From Aporrectodea caliginosa (Eukaryota > Annelida > Clitellata > Crassiclitellata > Lumbricidae), in the NCBI GenBank assembly GCA_020284085.1, contig JACEVL010000151.1, forward strand, positions 585,001 to 649,000: 64,000 nucleotides of DNA, read 5' to 3'. Positions 48,659-59,700 of this stretch are shown one piece after another. Numbering within the stretch: position 1 is the first letter of the stretch; each line of letters starts with the position of its first letter. The notes under the pieces are model-generated. The model did no database searches, was not told the DNA's origin, and worked only from the letters and a program-made list of their open reading frames with translations. A program made the position numbers and the translations under genes.

Positions 48659-51600
48659 GTATATAGTAGGCAGTACTTAACCAATGTGTACTATTTACTT
48701 TATCGCGTAATTTACTTTCTCTGGGAAACAAAACAACAAAATCGACAGGCGGGTAGTGCTGTCAGAACAAATCTAGAGTCTGGTAGCGTGAAAATAGTTT
48801 CCAGGTGAAGATCCAAAGGGTTGGGCAGGCAGACCGGATTCAGCAGGTGTCTTCTGATGCCACTTGGTCTGAGCCAATGTCTGAGCCCACTAGTTGCAAT
48901 GCTGAAGTGCCACATGGATCTGGATAAAACCATTGTTTAGGTTGCTAAATTAGTCTATAATTATTATTGTAAATTTAAAATAGAAGCTGGATTTATGAAA
49001 ATATAAAAATTGTTTGCCTAAATGGAAGTTGCCAAGTTGGATTAATGAAACTAATTCTTTGCTTAAATAGAAGCTGGATTGAGGGAAATAATTGTTTCCG
49101 TAAACAGAAGCTGGATTGATGAAACTTAGTCTTTGGTTCAATAGAAGCTGGATTGATGAAAATAATTGTTTGCCTAAATGGAAGTTGGATTAATGAAACT
49201 AATTCTTTGCTTAAATGGAAGCTGGATTGAAGAAATAATTTTTTCCGTAAACAGAATCTGGATTGATGAAACTTAGTCTTTGCTTCAATAGAAGCTGGAT
49301 TGATGAAAATAATTGTTTCCTAAATGGAATGTAGAAGTTGGATTGATTGAGAAATAATTTTTTCCGTAAACGGAATCTGGATTGATGAAACTTAGTCTTT
49401 GCTTCAATAGAAGCTGGATTGATGAAAATAATTGTTTCCCCATATGTAGAAGTTAATTGACGAGAATAATTCTTTGCTTAAAAAAAGTTTGTTTGATGAA
49501 AAATAATTTTTCCATTAAATAGAAGTTGGATTAATGACATTGGTGGACTTACTACCGTCAGTATGGCACTGAAGACATTAAAATAATTTAGCAATGTAAA
49601 CTGTGGGATAACCAGGAGCTGTCCTTGGCCCTCTCTTCGTAGCTCAAATTCAATTCCTTCAAAAGTGGCTCAAAACTCACTATTTCTCCTTGACTTTCAA
49701 GCACTTGGATATCTAACTGCATCTTCTGTCAACAGCTCCTATCTGTGCCTCGGATTCACATTTCGGTGTGACCGTGTGCATGTTGTAAATTTAATTATTA
49801 AAAATAATATTCCAATACAAATATTTCCTAGTGCATTATATTGCGTGTGTGCGTATATATTTACAGGTTGTACCTGAGAGCAGATTACCTGAAGAACTAA
49901 AATACCAGCAGATGCATTGGGAATGCAAACACTTTGGAGTATATAAAAGCCGTGGAAATAACAAGCGAGATTTTGAATGTGTTTTAGCCAAAGATTGCAA
50001 ATTTCAGATATCAGTGACTTTCAACAGACTGCAAGGCAAGTTTGTAGTGACTAAGGTTGTGCTGGAGCACGAAAACCATGAAGTATCCGAGTCCCTTTAT
50101 CCATCGTATCCCAAACATAGGAAACTAAACACTGAACAGATGGTGGAAGTAGACAACTTGTTATTGACTGATACTAAGCCATCATTAGTGGCTGAAGTAT
50201 TAGCCAACGAAGGCGTGCCTGTTCGTGTAAAGGATCTGTACAATAGGAAGCAGAAATTGATGAAGTTTGGAAACGATATTGATGAAGCTGCTCAGTCTGC
50301 TTTGAATCATCCTCATATTATATCCCGGAGGATAACCGACGAACATAATAAATTTCAAGTATTATTCTTTCAGACTTATACTCAAAGGAAATTATTTGCC
50401 AACTTCAGTGAGGTCATTCACATGGATGTCTATAAAACCAGCCGTATGAAATATCCTCTATACACATTACTTGTGGTTGATAACAATGGCATTGCTCAGC
50501 CTATTGCATTTGGCATTCTTGTCAAAGAAGACCAACAGCATATCGCGAACTTTTTGGAAATTTTCAAAGAATTTAACGATGTTACCAACTTGCAGTGTGC
50601 GGTTGTTGACAAAGATATGGCAGAAATTAATGCACTTCTGAAGCTGTTGCCAACGAAATGCATCCAAGTTTCTTACTTTCAAATTTTGAAAGCAATTGAC
50701 AAGCACTTAAAAACAATTAAAATCAGTAATGAAGCAGAATGTAGGAAAAAGTTTGATCTCATTCTGCGATCAAAAACCGAGGACGATTTTGAGAGAGAAA
50801 TGAACGAATTAGCTTTTTTGTCTCCGGTATTCTATGAGTATGTGGTTCAACATTGGCTACCATTCAAGGATAACATCACACTATTTGGCTGCAAAGATGT
50901 AATGCATCTACAGACTCGAACAGATAATCACACTGAAAGTTTTCACAATGCTCTTACAAAAGTTACATCTTCACCAAGAATTTCCTTGAATGTTCTCATA
51001 GAAAACTTGCTGTCACTTGTGGCAGAGCAAGCATATGAGTCTGTCCAGCAGAACTTTGATGTGAAGATGAAAGAAGTTGTGTCTACGAACCCTGATTTGG
51101 AAAAATACTACGGACTCTTTACTGATTATGCTGCATCGCTTATTGGAAAGGAAATGGAAAAGGCAAATTCCAAAACGTACAAAATATTGATTTCTTGTGA
51201 TGGAAAACTACTAGTTAGAAATGAAAAAACTCACACCATATATGAAGTTTGGGGTAACAGATGCTCTTGCAATATGCCAGCAAATATTGGACTTCCTTGT
51301 GATCACTTAATAGCAACTTGGAAGAAGGCAGGAGAAACACTTTTTCAACCAAATTCTGTGGCTAAGAGGTAAATTTAGGATCTCGTTCACTAATTTATTA
51401 AATTAAAATTTAATAAATATTAATCATTAATCAACAGTGCATCTTTTTTGGGCAAATTCCAAAATTTTGTCATGTTTCCAGCTATATGCACGAGGTTCTG
51501 CACTGGCTTCCCTACTGGCAGTGCATGGAGTACAGGATTGCTGCCCTGGTGTGGTGATGTCAACTGGGCCTCGCCCTAGACTACCTGCAAGAGCCTTGTT

Positions 51601-52547
51601 GCTCCACTTTGAATATTGAAATCTGCTGCTCCTCACTCCGCAGAGAAGGGGGTGCTTCTAGTCCCATTTGCTCAACTCCGGCAGAACCGAGCTCAGTAGT
51701 CTGGAACGGGGCTCTCAATTGAGCTGCTCCTGCTCTCTAGGACTCGTACTGAAGCATTTCTCATTAGACTCAAAACTGTACTTTTTGGCTGTGCTGAAGT
51801 TGGGAGTGCCTCTGAGTACTCCCGTTGAAGGGGCGCTATATAAATTTATTAATGATTGAATGAATATTCAAGTAGTCGATGTGTGTTTGTGTGTGTGTCA
51901 GACTGAAAATGTTGTATTATGAGAGTTCATAGACAACTTGATTAGTATGCGTGTGAAAAAGGTTTTCTTTCACTGATTGTTCACCTTGTTCACATTTCAC
52001 CATCTGGAATAGCAAGCAAATCAATTACCAGACAAAATGAAATGTCTTAAAAATGTGTGTTTAACTCGGTTCTTTTTGCCAGTGAACCAGGGACAATTAA
52101 AAATCTTACAGGATACAATAATGACATTTAAAATGTAATGTTACAGAAGAATATTACATTGGGCACCTAAAATGACATGTCTTACATTTCTATTTTAGAT
52201 GGAAACGTGACCTTGATGATCATATGGGCGTGTCCAGCACTTCCTTGTCATCTAGTTCTACCGCAGCATCAGACTTTACCAGTGCTTCAACTTCACGTGT
52301 TCAGCGTTTCAATACAGCAATGGCTGCGCTCAATGATTTGGCGTCATTTGTTGCCGAGCAACCAAGCATGAAATTTGGACACTTTTTGACAGCTATTGAT
52401 TTATTTAAGAATGTGGTTACAATGGGTAATGTCTCTGCTCTGGTTGACACCCTGCAAACTGTGAACAATGACACAAGTCATGCAATGGAGCAAATTGCTT
52501 CCTCTGAAATGAACAGTAATATATTAGTTGGATCCACTGTTTCCTAA
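48524..52547 (+). CDS. ZSWIM1/ZSWIM3-like SWIM zinc-finger protein (transposase-derived)
   Basis: Three exons (48,524-48,658; 49,867-51,368; 52,199-52,547) join in phase to about 661 aa. The N-terminal exon (MAELLVGQTFDSQPEAEQF) and the start of exon 2 (CKHFGVYKSRG, CKFQISVTF) resemble the FAR1/FLYWCH-like DNA-binding head of ZSWIM1/3. Residues about 225-440 resemble a MULE-type RNase H-like transposase core (HMDVYKTSR near 230, VVDKDMAEINALL near 292). A SWIM zinc finger follows at about 511-525 (CSCNMPANIGLPCDHL, CxCx9CxH). The C-terminal exon is Ser-rich with helical stretches. The length is close to human ZSWIM3 (696 aa). The frame is intact, introns are present and no terminal repeats flank it, so it looks like a domesticated host gene, probably nuclear. 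A young MULE transposon is the alternative. Confidence 0.85.
48975..49540. repeat. Minisatellite (aatagaagctggattgatgaaaataatt), array 2
   Basis: About 13 imperfect units in intron 1 of the ZSWIM-like gene, with a higher-order alternation of 'gcttcaatag', 'gcctaaatgg' and 'ccgtaaacag'. Confidence 0.88.
49625..49800 (+). mobile_element. LINE 3'-end fragment
   Basis: It ends 'ggattcacatttcggtgtgaccg...gttgtaaattt' with an AT tail, same family as 14,560 and 34,190. Confidence 0.6.
49867..51368 (+). CDS. ZSWIM-like main exon: RNase H-like core and SWIM finger
   Basis: After acceptor ATTTACAG, 1,502 nt are open, from VVPESRLPEELKY to the SWIM finger CSCNMPANIGLPCDHL and NSVAKR. Donor GTAAAT interrupts the Arg codon; reading on would stop at once (AGG TAA). 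Confidence 0.92.
51470..51865 (+). mobile_element. LINE 3'-end fragment in ZSWIM-like intron 2
   Basis: 'gagtgcctctgagtactcccgttgaaggggcgctatataaattt' and a TGAA tail mark the standard 3' end; upstream frames are decayed. Confidence 0.65.
52199..52547 (+). CDS. ZSWIM-like last exon
   Basis: After acceptor CTATTTTAG the frame resumes as RWKRDLDDHMGVSS and a Ser/Thr-rich stretch, then SRVQRFNTAMAALNDLASFV, ending VGSTVS-TAA. The Arg-Trp after the SWIM finger is typical of the family. Phase 2 matches the previous exon. Confidence 0.85.
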
Positions 52548-52679
52548 ACAAGTGGAATCAAATGACATTTTATATTAATTCAGAAAGTGCTATCGTAGTA
52601 ATCAAGTCTGGGTCAAACAAGAGGGTTTGTCAAGATCTAAGGATCTTGCCCAATAATCTAAAAGTAGCAGGTCTGAGGC

Positions 52680-52685
52680 AATAAA
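52680..52685 (+). terminator. Polyadenylation signal of ZSWIM-like gene
   Basis: AATAAA lies 133 nt after the stop codon, the expected distance for a short 3' UTR. Confidence 0.6.
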
Positions 52686-52888
52686 GTTGTTATATTAAAC
52701 ATTGTGCATTTACATAAATTTATCATGAAAACAGGAATCCCCCAGTTTCTATGGGCTTGATCTAGCGCCGCAGAAGTAAAATTTTCGTTAAAATTGATAA
52801 GGCGATAGCTTCTGTCGCATTAGTACTTTCTGATTGCGTTGCATGGCGGAATCTTCTGCCACAGAAGGACCACAGTTTAGGTTAACCA

Positions 52889-53140
52889 TAAGAAGAAGAG
52901 CAGTCCCTTAAGCTAGCCCTGAGGCAGCCATGGGTTCGAAGTGTTAGCAACTTCATTTTCTTGGCCTCAGCATATGAGGGCGGGTGACCATTCCTTGCCA
53001 TCTCATCTTCCCACGTACAGTATATGATCAGTGTACCGGTACTCATTATAGCTGAGTTGGCTAAGGGGAGCAGGTGGAGCAGAAATCTTGAACCAAATTT
53101 CTGCCATGGCGGGGATTTGAACCTCTGACCTCTCAAAGTT
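52889..53140 (-). mobile_element. SINE-B copy
   Basis: Reverse copy: 'agcagtcccttaagctagcc', 'catatgagggcgggtgacc' and 'gcggggatttgaacctctgac' (B box). The A-box end is lost. Confidence 0.82.
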
Positions 53141-53339
53141 TTCCATAAACAATAGGCCAATTGGGTCAAGAAGCTGTGTTGGACTGTCCTGCTGATGAGG
53201 GAAATTTGTCATGAACATTTGCAATTCTTACACGTCATTAAGACATTAATTAATTTTGCCTTGGTGGATCTTGTCCTTTTGAAAGCCCATTCTGCTTTGT
53301 CATCTGTGTCACCCAGTAATTTTTGTTCCCAGCTTTTGT

Positions 53340-53575
53340 CAATCACATCCATCCCTCCAACCCTACATCCATTCATCCATCCATTCCATCCATCCATCCA
53401 TTCATCCACCCATCATCCATCCATTCTATTCATCCATCCTCCCATCATCCATACATCTATTCATTCATCTATTCAGCCATTCATCCATCCCATCATCCTT
53501 CCATCCATTCAGCGATTTATCCGTCTCATCCATCTATTCATCCATCCATCCCTCCCACCTTCCATCATTCACCCA
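53340..53575. repeat. (CATC)n-rich microsatellite
   Basis: CATCCATC/CATTCATC runs end about 30 bp before the acceptor of the first recognised LDHD exon and may serve as its pyrimidine-rich tract. Confidence 0.92.
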
Positions 53576-53606
53576 TGAATCAAGTGAATTTCTGATTCTG
53601 TTGCAG

Positions 53607-53740
53607 AAATGTGATGCCAGACGCTATGGAAACGTTTCCGATAAGGTCGTCGATACTTTAAAGGGAATCATCGGCGCTGAAAATGTTTCGCAGACAGAAT
53701 CCGTTCGAAGTCACCACTCTCTGGATGAGTCTTATCATAA
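53607..53740 (+). CDS. LDHD: LDHD exon (first one recognised)
   Basis: Acceptor TTGCAG opens [20 protein letters not shown] and ends SLDESYH, donor GTAAGC, phase 2 exit. It corresponds to the part just after the targeting peptide. A TGA lies in frame a few codons upstream, so an earlier exon must hold the start. Confidence 0.9.
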
Positions 53741-56700
53741 GTAAGCTGCTGCACAGAAATCCTTCATTATGTACCTACTTATGTATGTTTTGCATAAGTA
53801 TATCAGGGTTCCCACTCTTTGTAAAAATTGTAAAGTCAGAGAATATCGGAATTTCTTAAGTGTCTGGACAGTCAGGGAATTTCATTGTTGTCCAGGGAAA
53901 AAGCTGTTATGTCCCACTTTTCACTGAATTAATCAAAGGACTTATTGCAAATGATGTTCCCCGACTATGAAATTGCCCAAAAAAGTAGCTGAAACTGTTG
54001 TCATTTTGTTGAACTGAATTTTTCTAAATGATTAGGTGAAAGGGAGCAGAGAGGAGGCACCGGTAAAAAATATTAAAATAGTTTTGCATACATACATGCA
54101 TACATTTGCACACATTCGTATACGGTGTATGTACATACATTATAGATACACGCATACATTGCACACACTCGTGTATGTACATACATTATATACATTTCTG
54201 CATGAATATGCTGTGGATGGTTCATCTACCAAAACTGTCAGATACAACAGCCATTATTGCTTCTGGTTGTTATGATCGTTTGCAGGGCCATTCTTCCGGA
54301 GATGGTGCTTTTTCCGAGGTCAACGGAGGAGGTCAGTGAGTGCGCCAGGGTGTGTTATGACCAGTCGATCCAGATGATTCCATTTGGAACAGGCACCGGA
54401 TTGGAAGGCGGAATCCTTCCAATACACGTATGTATGAGAATTCACTGTCTGCATAATAGACATGTCCTTATGGTACAGTAATGAAACATATGCTTAGTGA
54501 ATTTCATTACAGATGTAGAAATCCTTATGTTTGATTATTATTATTATGTATTAATCACCATTACCTTATGAGCAAGCATCGGTTGATGGCATTGAGCAAT
54601 TGTGAATGAAGGACTTGCTCTTGGTCCCTACACAGGAGGCTCGAACCCATACTCTTATGTTACAATGCAAGCGCTGTACCCATTACAAGTCGGGCACTGT
54701 AACCAATGGGCAACCGTGTCCCACATGTATGTTATAATAAAAATAAAAATAATAATAATATTCTTTATTGAAACAATTCGGTTGACACCTGCGCAACCGG
54801 TTACAGTGTACAGTTATGCAATTGAAACAATTCACAAGAACACAAATGACAGAAGACATAAATCTTAACTACTAACAGAACAGCCTGCAATAGGGCGCTA
54901 ATAGCAGCCTACAAAGCATATCTTAGTTGTTAAAAACGGTAAAATCAAAATAAAAAACGTCGTTTTATTCCAAAAATAAAAACGACAAAAAAAACGGGGA
55001 AAAAACGGAAAAGAAAATATTTCGCATTTTGGATAACTTAGAAATTTTTTCAAAAACTTTTAGAAATTTTATTTCCTGTACTCTGCTGTTTATTTCTCAA
55101 CTGATGACACTAAATAGTGACTTAAATTAGATGAGTCCTTGAAGGACCTGTAGAGACAATGTAAGGGATATCAGACAAAAATTAAATTAAACAAATAATA
55201 ACAGACAGTAAATAAATAAATAAAGTTACATAAAAAATAAAAACGGAAAAAACGACGAAAAATAAAAAACGACGTGTTTTTGGAAAACTGGTTAAAACGA
55301 AATAAAAACGTCTTTTACAACTATGCTTTTTGTCATCTTTCAATTTTCGTTCAACAATGTTTATTAGATGTCTGTACATCAAAGTGTGATTATCAACTGG
55401 TTAGGCCAAAACAAAATAATGGTGTGTTTCCGGTAACCCGACCGACTCACTTTTTTGCCGCGACTCGGAAAATTTTGTAAAAAAAATTTTTTTACGGAAA
55501 ATTTTGTAAAAAATTTTTTTTTATGAAAATTTTTTTTTTCCTACTTCACATACATTAAGCCTTTGCATGCCGATGATGCAGAATCGCGACATTATAGGTG
55601 CATTCACTGAAGCAGAGACGTTAACGGAAACTAGCGGTCTTTCAATGGAAATAATGGTGCCGTAAATTACAGCAATTAAAGGGCTAAAGTGTGGAGTTTG
55701 GGAGAGGGAGGTAATAGACCCGAAAGTGGTGGATTTTCTGAAAGGGTAATTTGACAGGGTTATTTCACAAATCTGACCCCCATATTCATTGTATCAGAAA
55801 TACCTATTATCGTACGTGCCATTATAAAAGTAAAGCCTCCTAATAGCAATCAGCCTACTTAACAACCTCCATAGCATTCTACTTTCGTAGCAACCAGCCT
55901 TCTTAACAACCAAGCTTAGTAGCAAGCAGCCTCTATGTCAGCCTCATTAGCAACCAGTTTCAAAGTCAGACTTGGCCCCTTTAGCAACCGCCTTCCTTAG
56001 CAACAGTTATCCTTAGAAACTGTCCTGCTTAGCAACTGCCTTCATTAGCAACTTGTCTCCTTAACAACCAGTCTTCATAGCAACCAATCTTCGTAGCAAG
56101 CAGTCCCCTTAGCAGACGAAATTAGGAATTCTTAGCAGCGTTAATAATATTATAACAATAAATGGGCTCAATGTTTCCCATGGACAATTTACACACATGT
56201 ATGATGTTGAGGAGATAACAGACACCGAAAAGTCAGCGATTTTCTCACGTTACCACCCATGCATATTTCCTAAAGAGCCGTTGTCTGCTACACGTTTATT
56301 GTTTAATGTACATAATTCATAATTTTTTCCCCACCCCTGCCCCTTCCATTTCACCTTGCAAGATTGTTTTCTACAGCAGTTTGTAGGTACATTCTGCAAA
56401 AAGGCATTTTTAATACTCGCATAGAAAATACTTACTTTGGTACAGCATGTACCGCTGTGCATAAATGGGCAGTGGCGTAATTTTTGGGAAATCACTGCAT
56501 AAAATTATTTTACCAAAATAAAATTATTTTCCTACCTACCTACCCAGTTTTTTTAAACTCTGTTACCGGAAACACACCATTATTTTTTTTTGGCCTTAAT
56601 AAAAAATATACTTAAACATCTGTCTATGTTACATTACCTGTTTTAGGGTGGCGTAACCTTTAACCTGACAAAAATGGACCGGGTCGTATGCATACATGCC

Positions 56701-59700
56701 GAAGATTTTGATGCAACAGTGGAGCCCGGAATCACAAGGAAAGGGTTCAACAACTATCTACGTGATCTAGGACTTTGGTTTCCGGTCGGTGAGCACACAA
56801 AAGCTTCAGTAAAGTCTCTATATAAATGTCTAGAGGCACACCAACACCAGCTGGCAGGTGTTCATGATGTGTACCTTTATGCAGTGATGTTACTTGTGGT
56901 ACAAATATATTGAGACTGTAGCTGTGGTACCCATTCAAGGTACTGAAAGAGTTGTTTCTGGAAAGTATCATAAAGTTATGCCTATCAAGAGTTTTTAGTA
57001 TGAAGGCTTAAGCAGTTTGTTCAGTTACAGTACATCAATCAATCAATATAAACTTGATATAGCACCCCTTCAAGATACCTACTCAGAGGTGCTCCAGTAC
57101 ATGGTTATGGGTATCAACAGTTTAAACCAGGGTAGTTTGACGTCCCACTAAGGGGTTTAAGTAATTGCAAATGATTTTAAGGTAGTGTTTTTAACATAAT
57201 TTTCATATTCCAGTAGCTTTTCTATAAATAAGTTGAGATGGTTCTTCTGTTTGTTTTACTTGTATTTCTACTGAAATATCCTTCACATTTTCAATCTCTG
57301 AGTTACCATATCTCTGAGAGTTATGGTACTCATAGAAAAGGTGTTTAATGGTACTGTTAGAAAAGGTATTTAATTATACTGTTACAAAATAGGTATTTAA
57401 TGGTAATAGTAGAAGAGGTACTCAATGGTACTGTTAGAAAAGGTATGTAATGGTACTGGTAGAAAAGGTATTTAGAAGAGGTATTTAATGGTACTGTTAG
57501 AAGAGGTATGTAATGGTACTGGTAGAAAAGGTATTTAGAAGAGGTATTTAATGGTACTGGTAGAAAAGGTATTATATGGTACTGTTAGAAGAGGTATTTA
57601 ATGGTACTGTTAGAAAAGGTACTTGATGATACTGTTGGAAAAGGTATTTAGTGTTAATGTTAGAAAAGGTACTTAATGGTACTGTTAGAAAAGTATTTAG
57701 TGGTGCTGTTAAAAAGGTATTTAATGCATGAACTTTGCTTGACTTCTGTTTGGCTTGCCTTAACTCTACCTTGCTTTAACTTTACCTTATGTTATCTTGC
57801 TTTGCTTTCTGTTACCTCACCTTGCCTTAACCTTCTCTGACTTACCTTGTTGTGCCTTTCCTTACCATACCAGTGCCTTTCCTTACCTTTATGTGTAGTT
57901 GCATGTATAGCATAGTTTGTGTTCATCTTGGTTAGTTATGTGTTGTATTTGTTTCTTCAGATCCTGGTGCTGATGCGTCTCTGTGTGGCATGGCGGCCAC
58001 AAGTGCTTCCGGCACAAATGCCGTTCGCTATGGCACAATGCGTGAGAATGTGCTCAACCTGGAGGTGGTGCTGGCCGATGGCAGAGTCATTCACACGGCT
58101 GGAAAAGGAAGAAGAAGCCGGTCAGAATCATATTCCAGTGTTTCATATCGAATTCTTTCTAGTAATCGTAACGGTAATCATAAACTGTAAATTTCTAAAG
58201 CTTTACTTACAAGCTAAGCATGGGAGACCAGTGTATGAGTGCTGTGTCAAGTCAGAGGGGTTGTCTAGAGAAGAACAAGGTCTGGTTGTCAGAGAGACCG
58301 GGAGAGAATGAGGCAGAGGAGATGCTAAGGCGTGTTTCGTTTAGGCCGAGAGAGACTGGAAGGTGGAGGAGTTGATCGATGGCGAAGGAATTCTTGAAGA
58401 GCTGAAACTTTAATTTCATGTGCCCTCTCATTGATTCTTTTTATTGTTGGTTTATTCATGTCTTTGCCATGCTCTGTAGATGAGTCAGTGAAGCATGGTA
58501 GCTGGATAATGCTGCGTACTGTTTTACTGTGTGAACTCGTTAACACACTCCAGGTTTAAACGTCACTCTGCCGAGGCTTAGAAAATGAAGTCGCTAGCAG
58601 TTCATACCCATGGCTGCAAAGGGCTAGCTTAAGAGACTGCTCTTCTTCTTCTTAACATCTCTTAAGAAATTCCTGAGAGTCTCTGGGTTACCGATTGTTT
58701 TGGCTTGAGCAGAATGATAGTAATCCTGCATTTGGAAGCATTTTTAATCTCCCAAGTTGTGTTGGTACTCTTACTCTGACCCCGTCTTGACACTTTAACG
58801 ACGAGCGTGTACTAAAAGTGACTGGGAAACCAATGCAGCTCGTTGTTGAAGTGTTAAACATATCAGCATCATTCTGATATTGGAAAACAAGTAAGTGCGT
58901 ATCTCCGTTCAGGAATGGATAAGATAAGGTATATTCTTTGTTAACCGATTGCTAATCACTCTTTGGTGACAGATTAAATGAAAATCGAAAGATGACTAAA
59001 AACTGACAGCCAGCATAAGCGCTCATCAGTGTCCAAACCTTTTGTCTGTATTTATTTGAGTTGTTTGAAATCTGTTTGCTTTAGAAAGACGGCTGCTGGT
59101 TATAACCTGACGAATCTCTTTGTCGGTTCTGAAGGAACGTTGGGCTTCATTACACAGGCAACTCTGCGATTGTATGGTATTCCAGAGGCAGTAAGATTCA
59201 GCGAAATCACTCTATGTCTGTATGTATTCAGTTAAAGGATGAGTCTTTATATCCCATGCTAAGTACTAGTAATTCATACTAATTTGTAAAGTAATTCGTA
59301 AAGAAATTGCTAAAGTAATTCCTGAAGTAATTTGTTTTTATTTGCAGACTGTGGCAGCTGTCTGCCACTTTCCGAACATAAAGGCCGCTGTGGAGACAAC
59401 GGTCGCGGTGTTACAGTCATGTATTCCTGTTGCCAGAATTGGTAAATTAGATTTATTGGCATTTCTTTGCTTTATATAGTGCCCCCCAAAAATTCAGAAG
59501 TGCAATGCATTATGCCTGGCAATACAGAGTAGATGTGAAATGCTGGGAGAGATACATTCGCAATCTGCCATTTTTATCAGGAATTTCTGTAGGTTAATTT
59601 AGATTTATTTAGATTTATTTAGATTTATATATATATATGTCTGATTGTTGTGGAGTGCTTTTTCAGAGACTTTCAAAGACATCCTCCTGGAACAAGCTGC

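Noticed and set aside
52850..52890. Candidate LDHD first exon (ATGGCGGAATCTTCTGCC)
   Set aside because: It would leave the wrong phase for the exon at 53,607, has a weak donor and does not look like a mitochondrial targeting peptide.
53195..53595. Frames of 90-127 codons rich in His/Pro/Ser/Ile
   Set aside because: They are produced by the (CATC)n microsatellite.
53806..53920. hAT-like start CAGGGTTCCCACTC
   Set aside because: Only one end is visible; no partner end or TSD in the intron.
54930..55320. Possible inverted-repeat element with aaaacgtcgtttt ends
   Set aside because: Ends (ttagttgttaaaaacg and its partner) match only partly and no target duplication was found.
57919..58311. 130-codon plus frame
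   Set aside because: It overlaps the LDHD exon in a different frame; homology is in the other frame.
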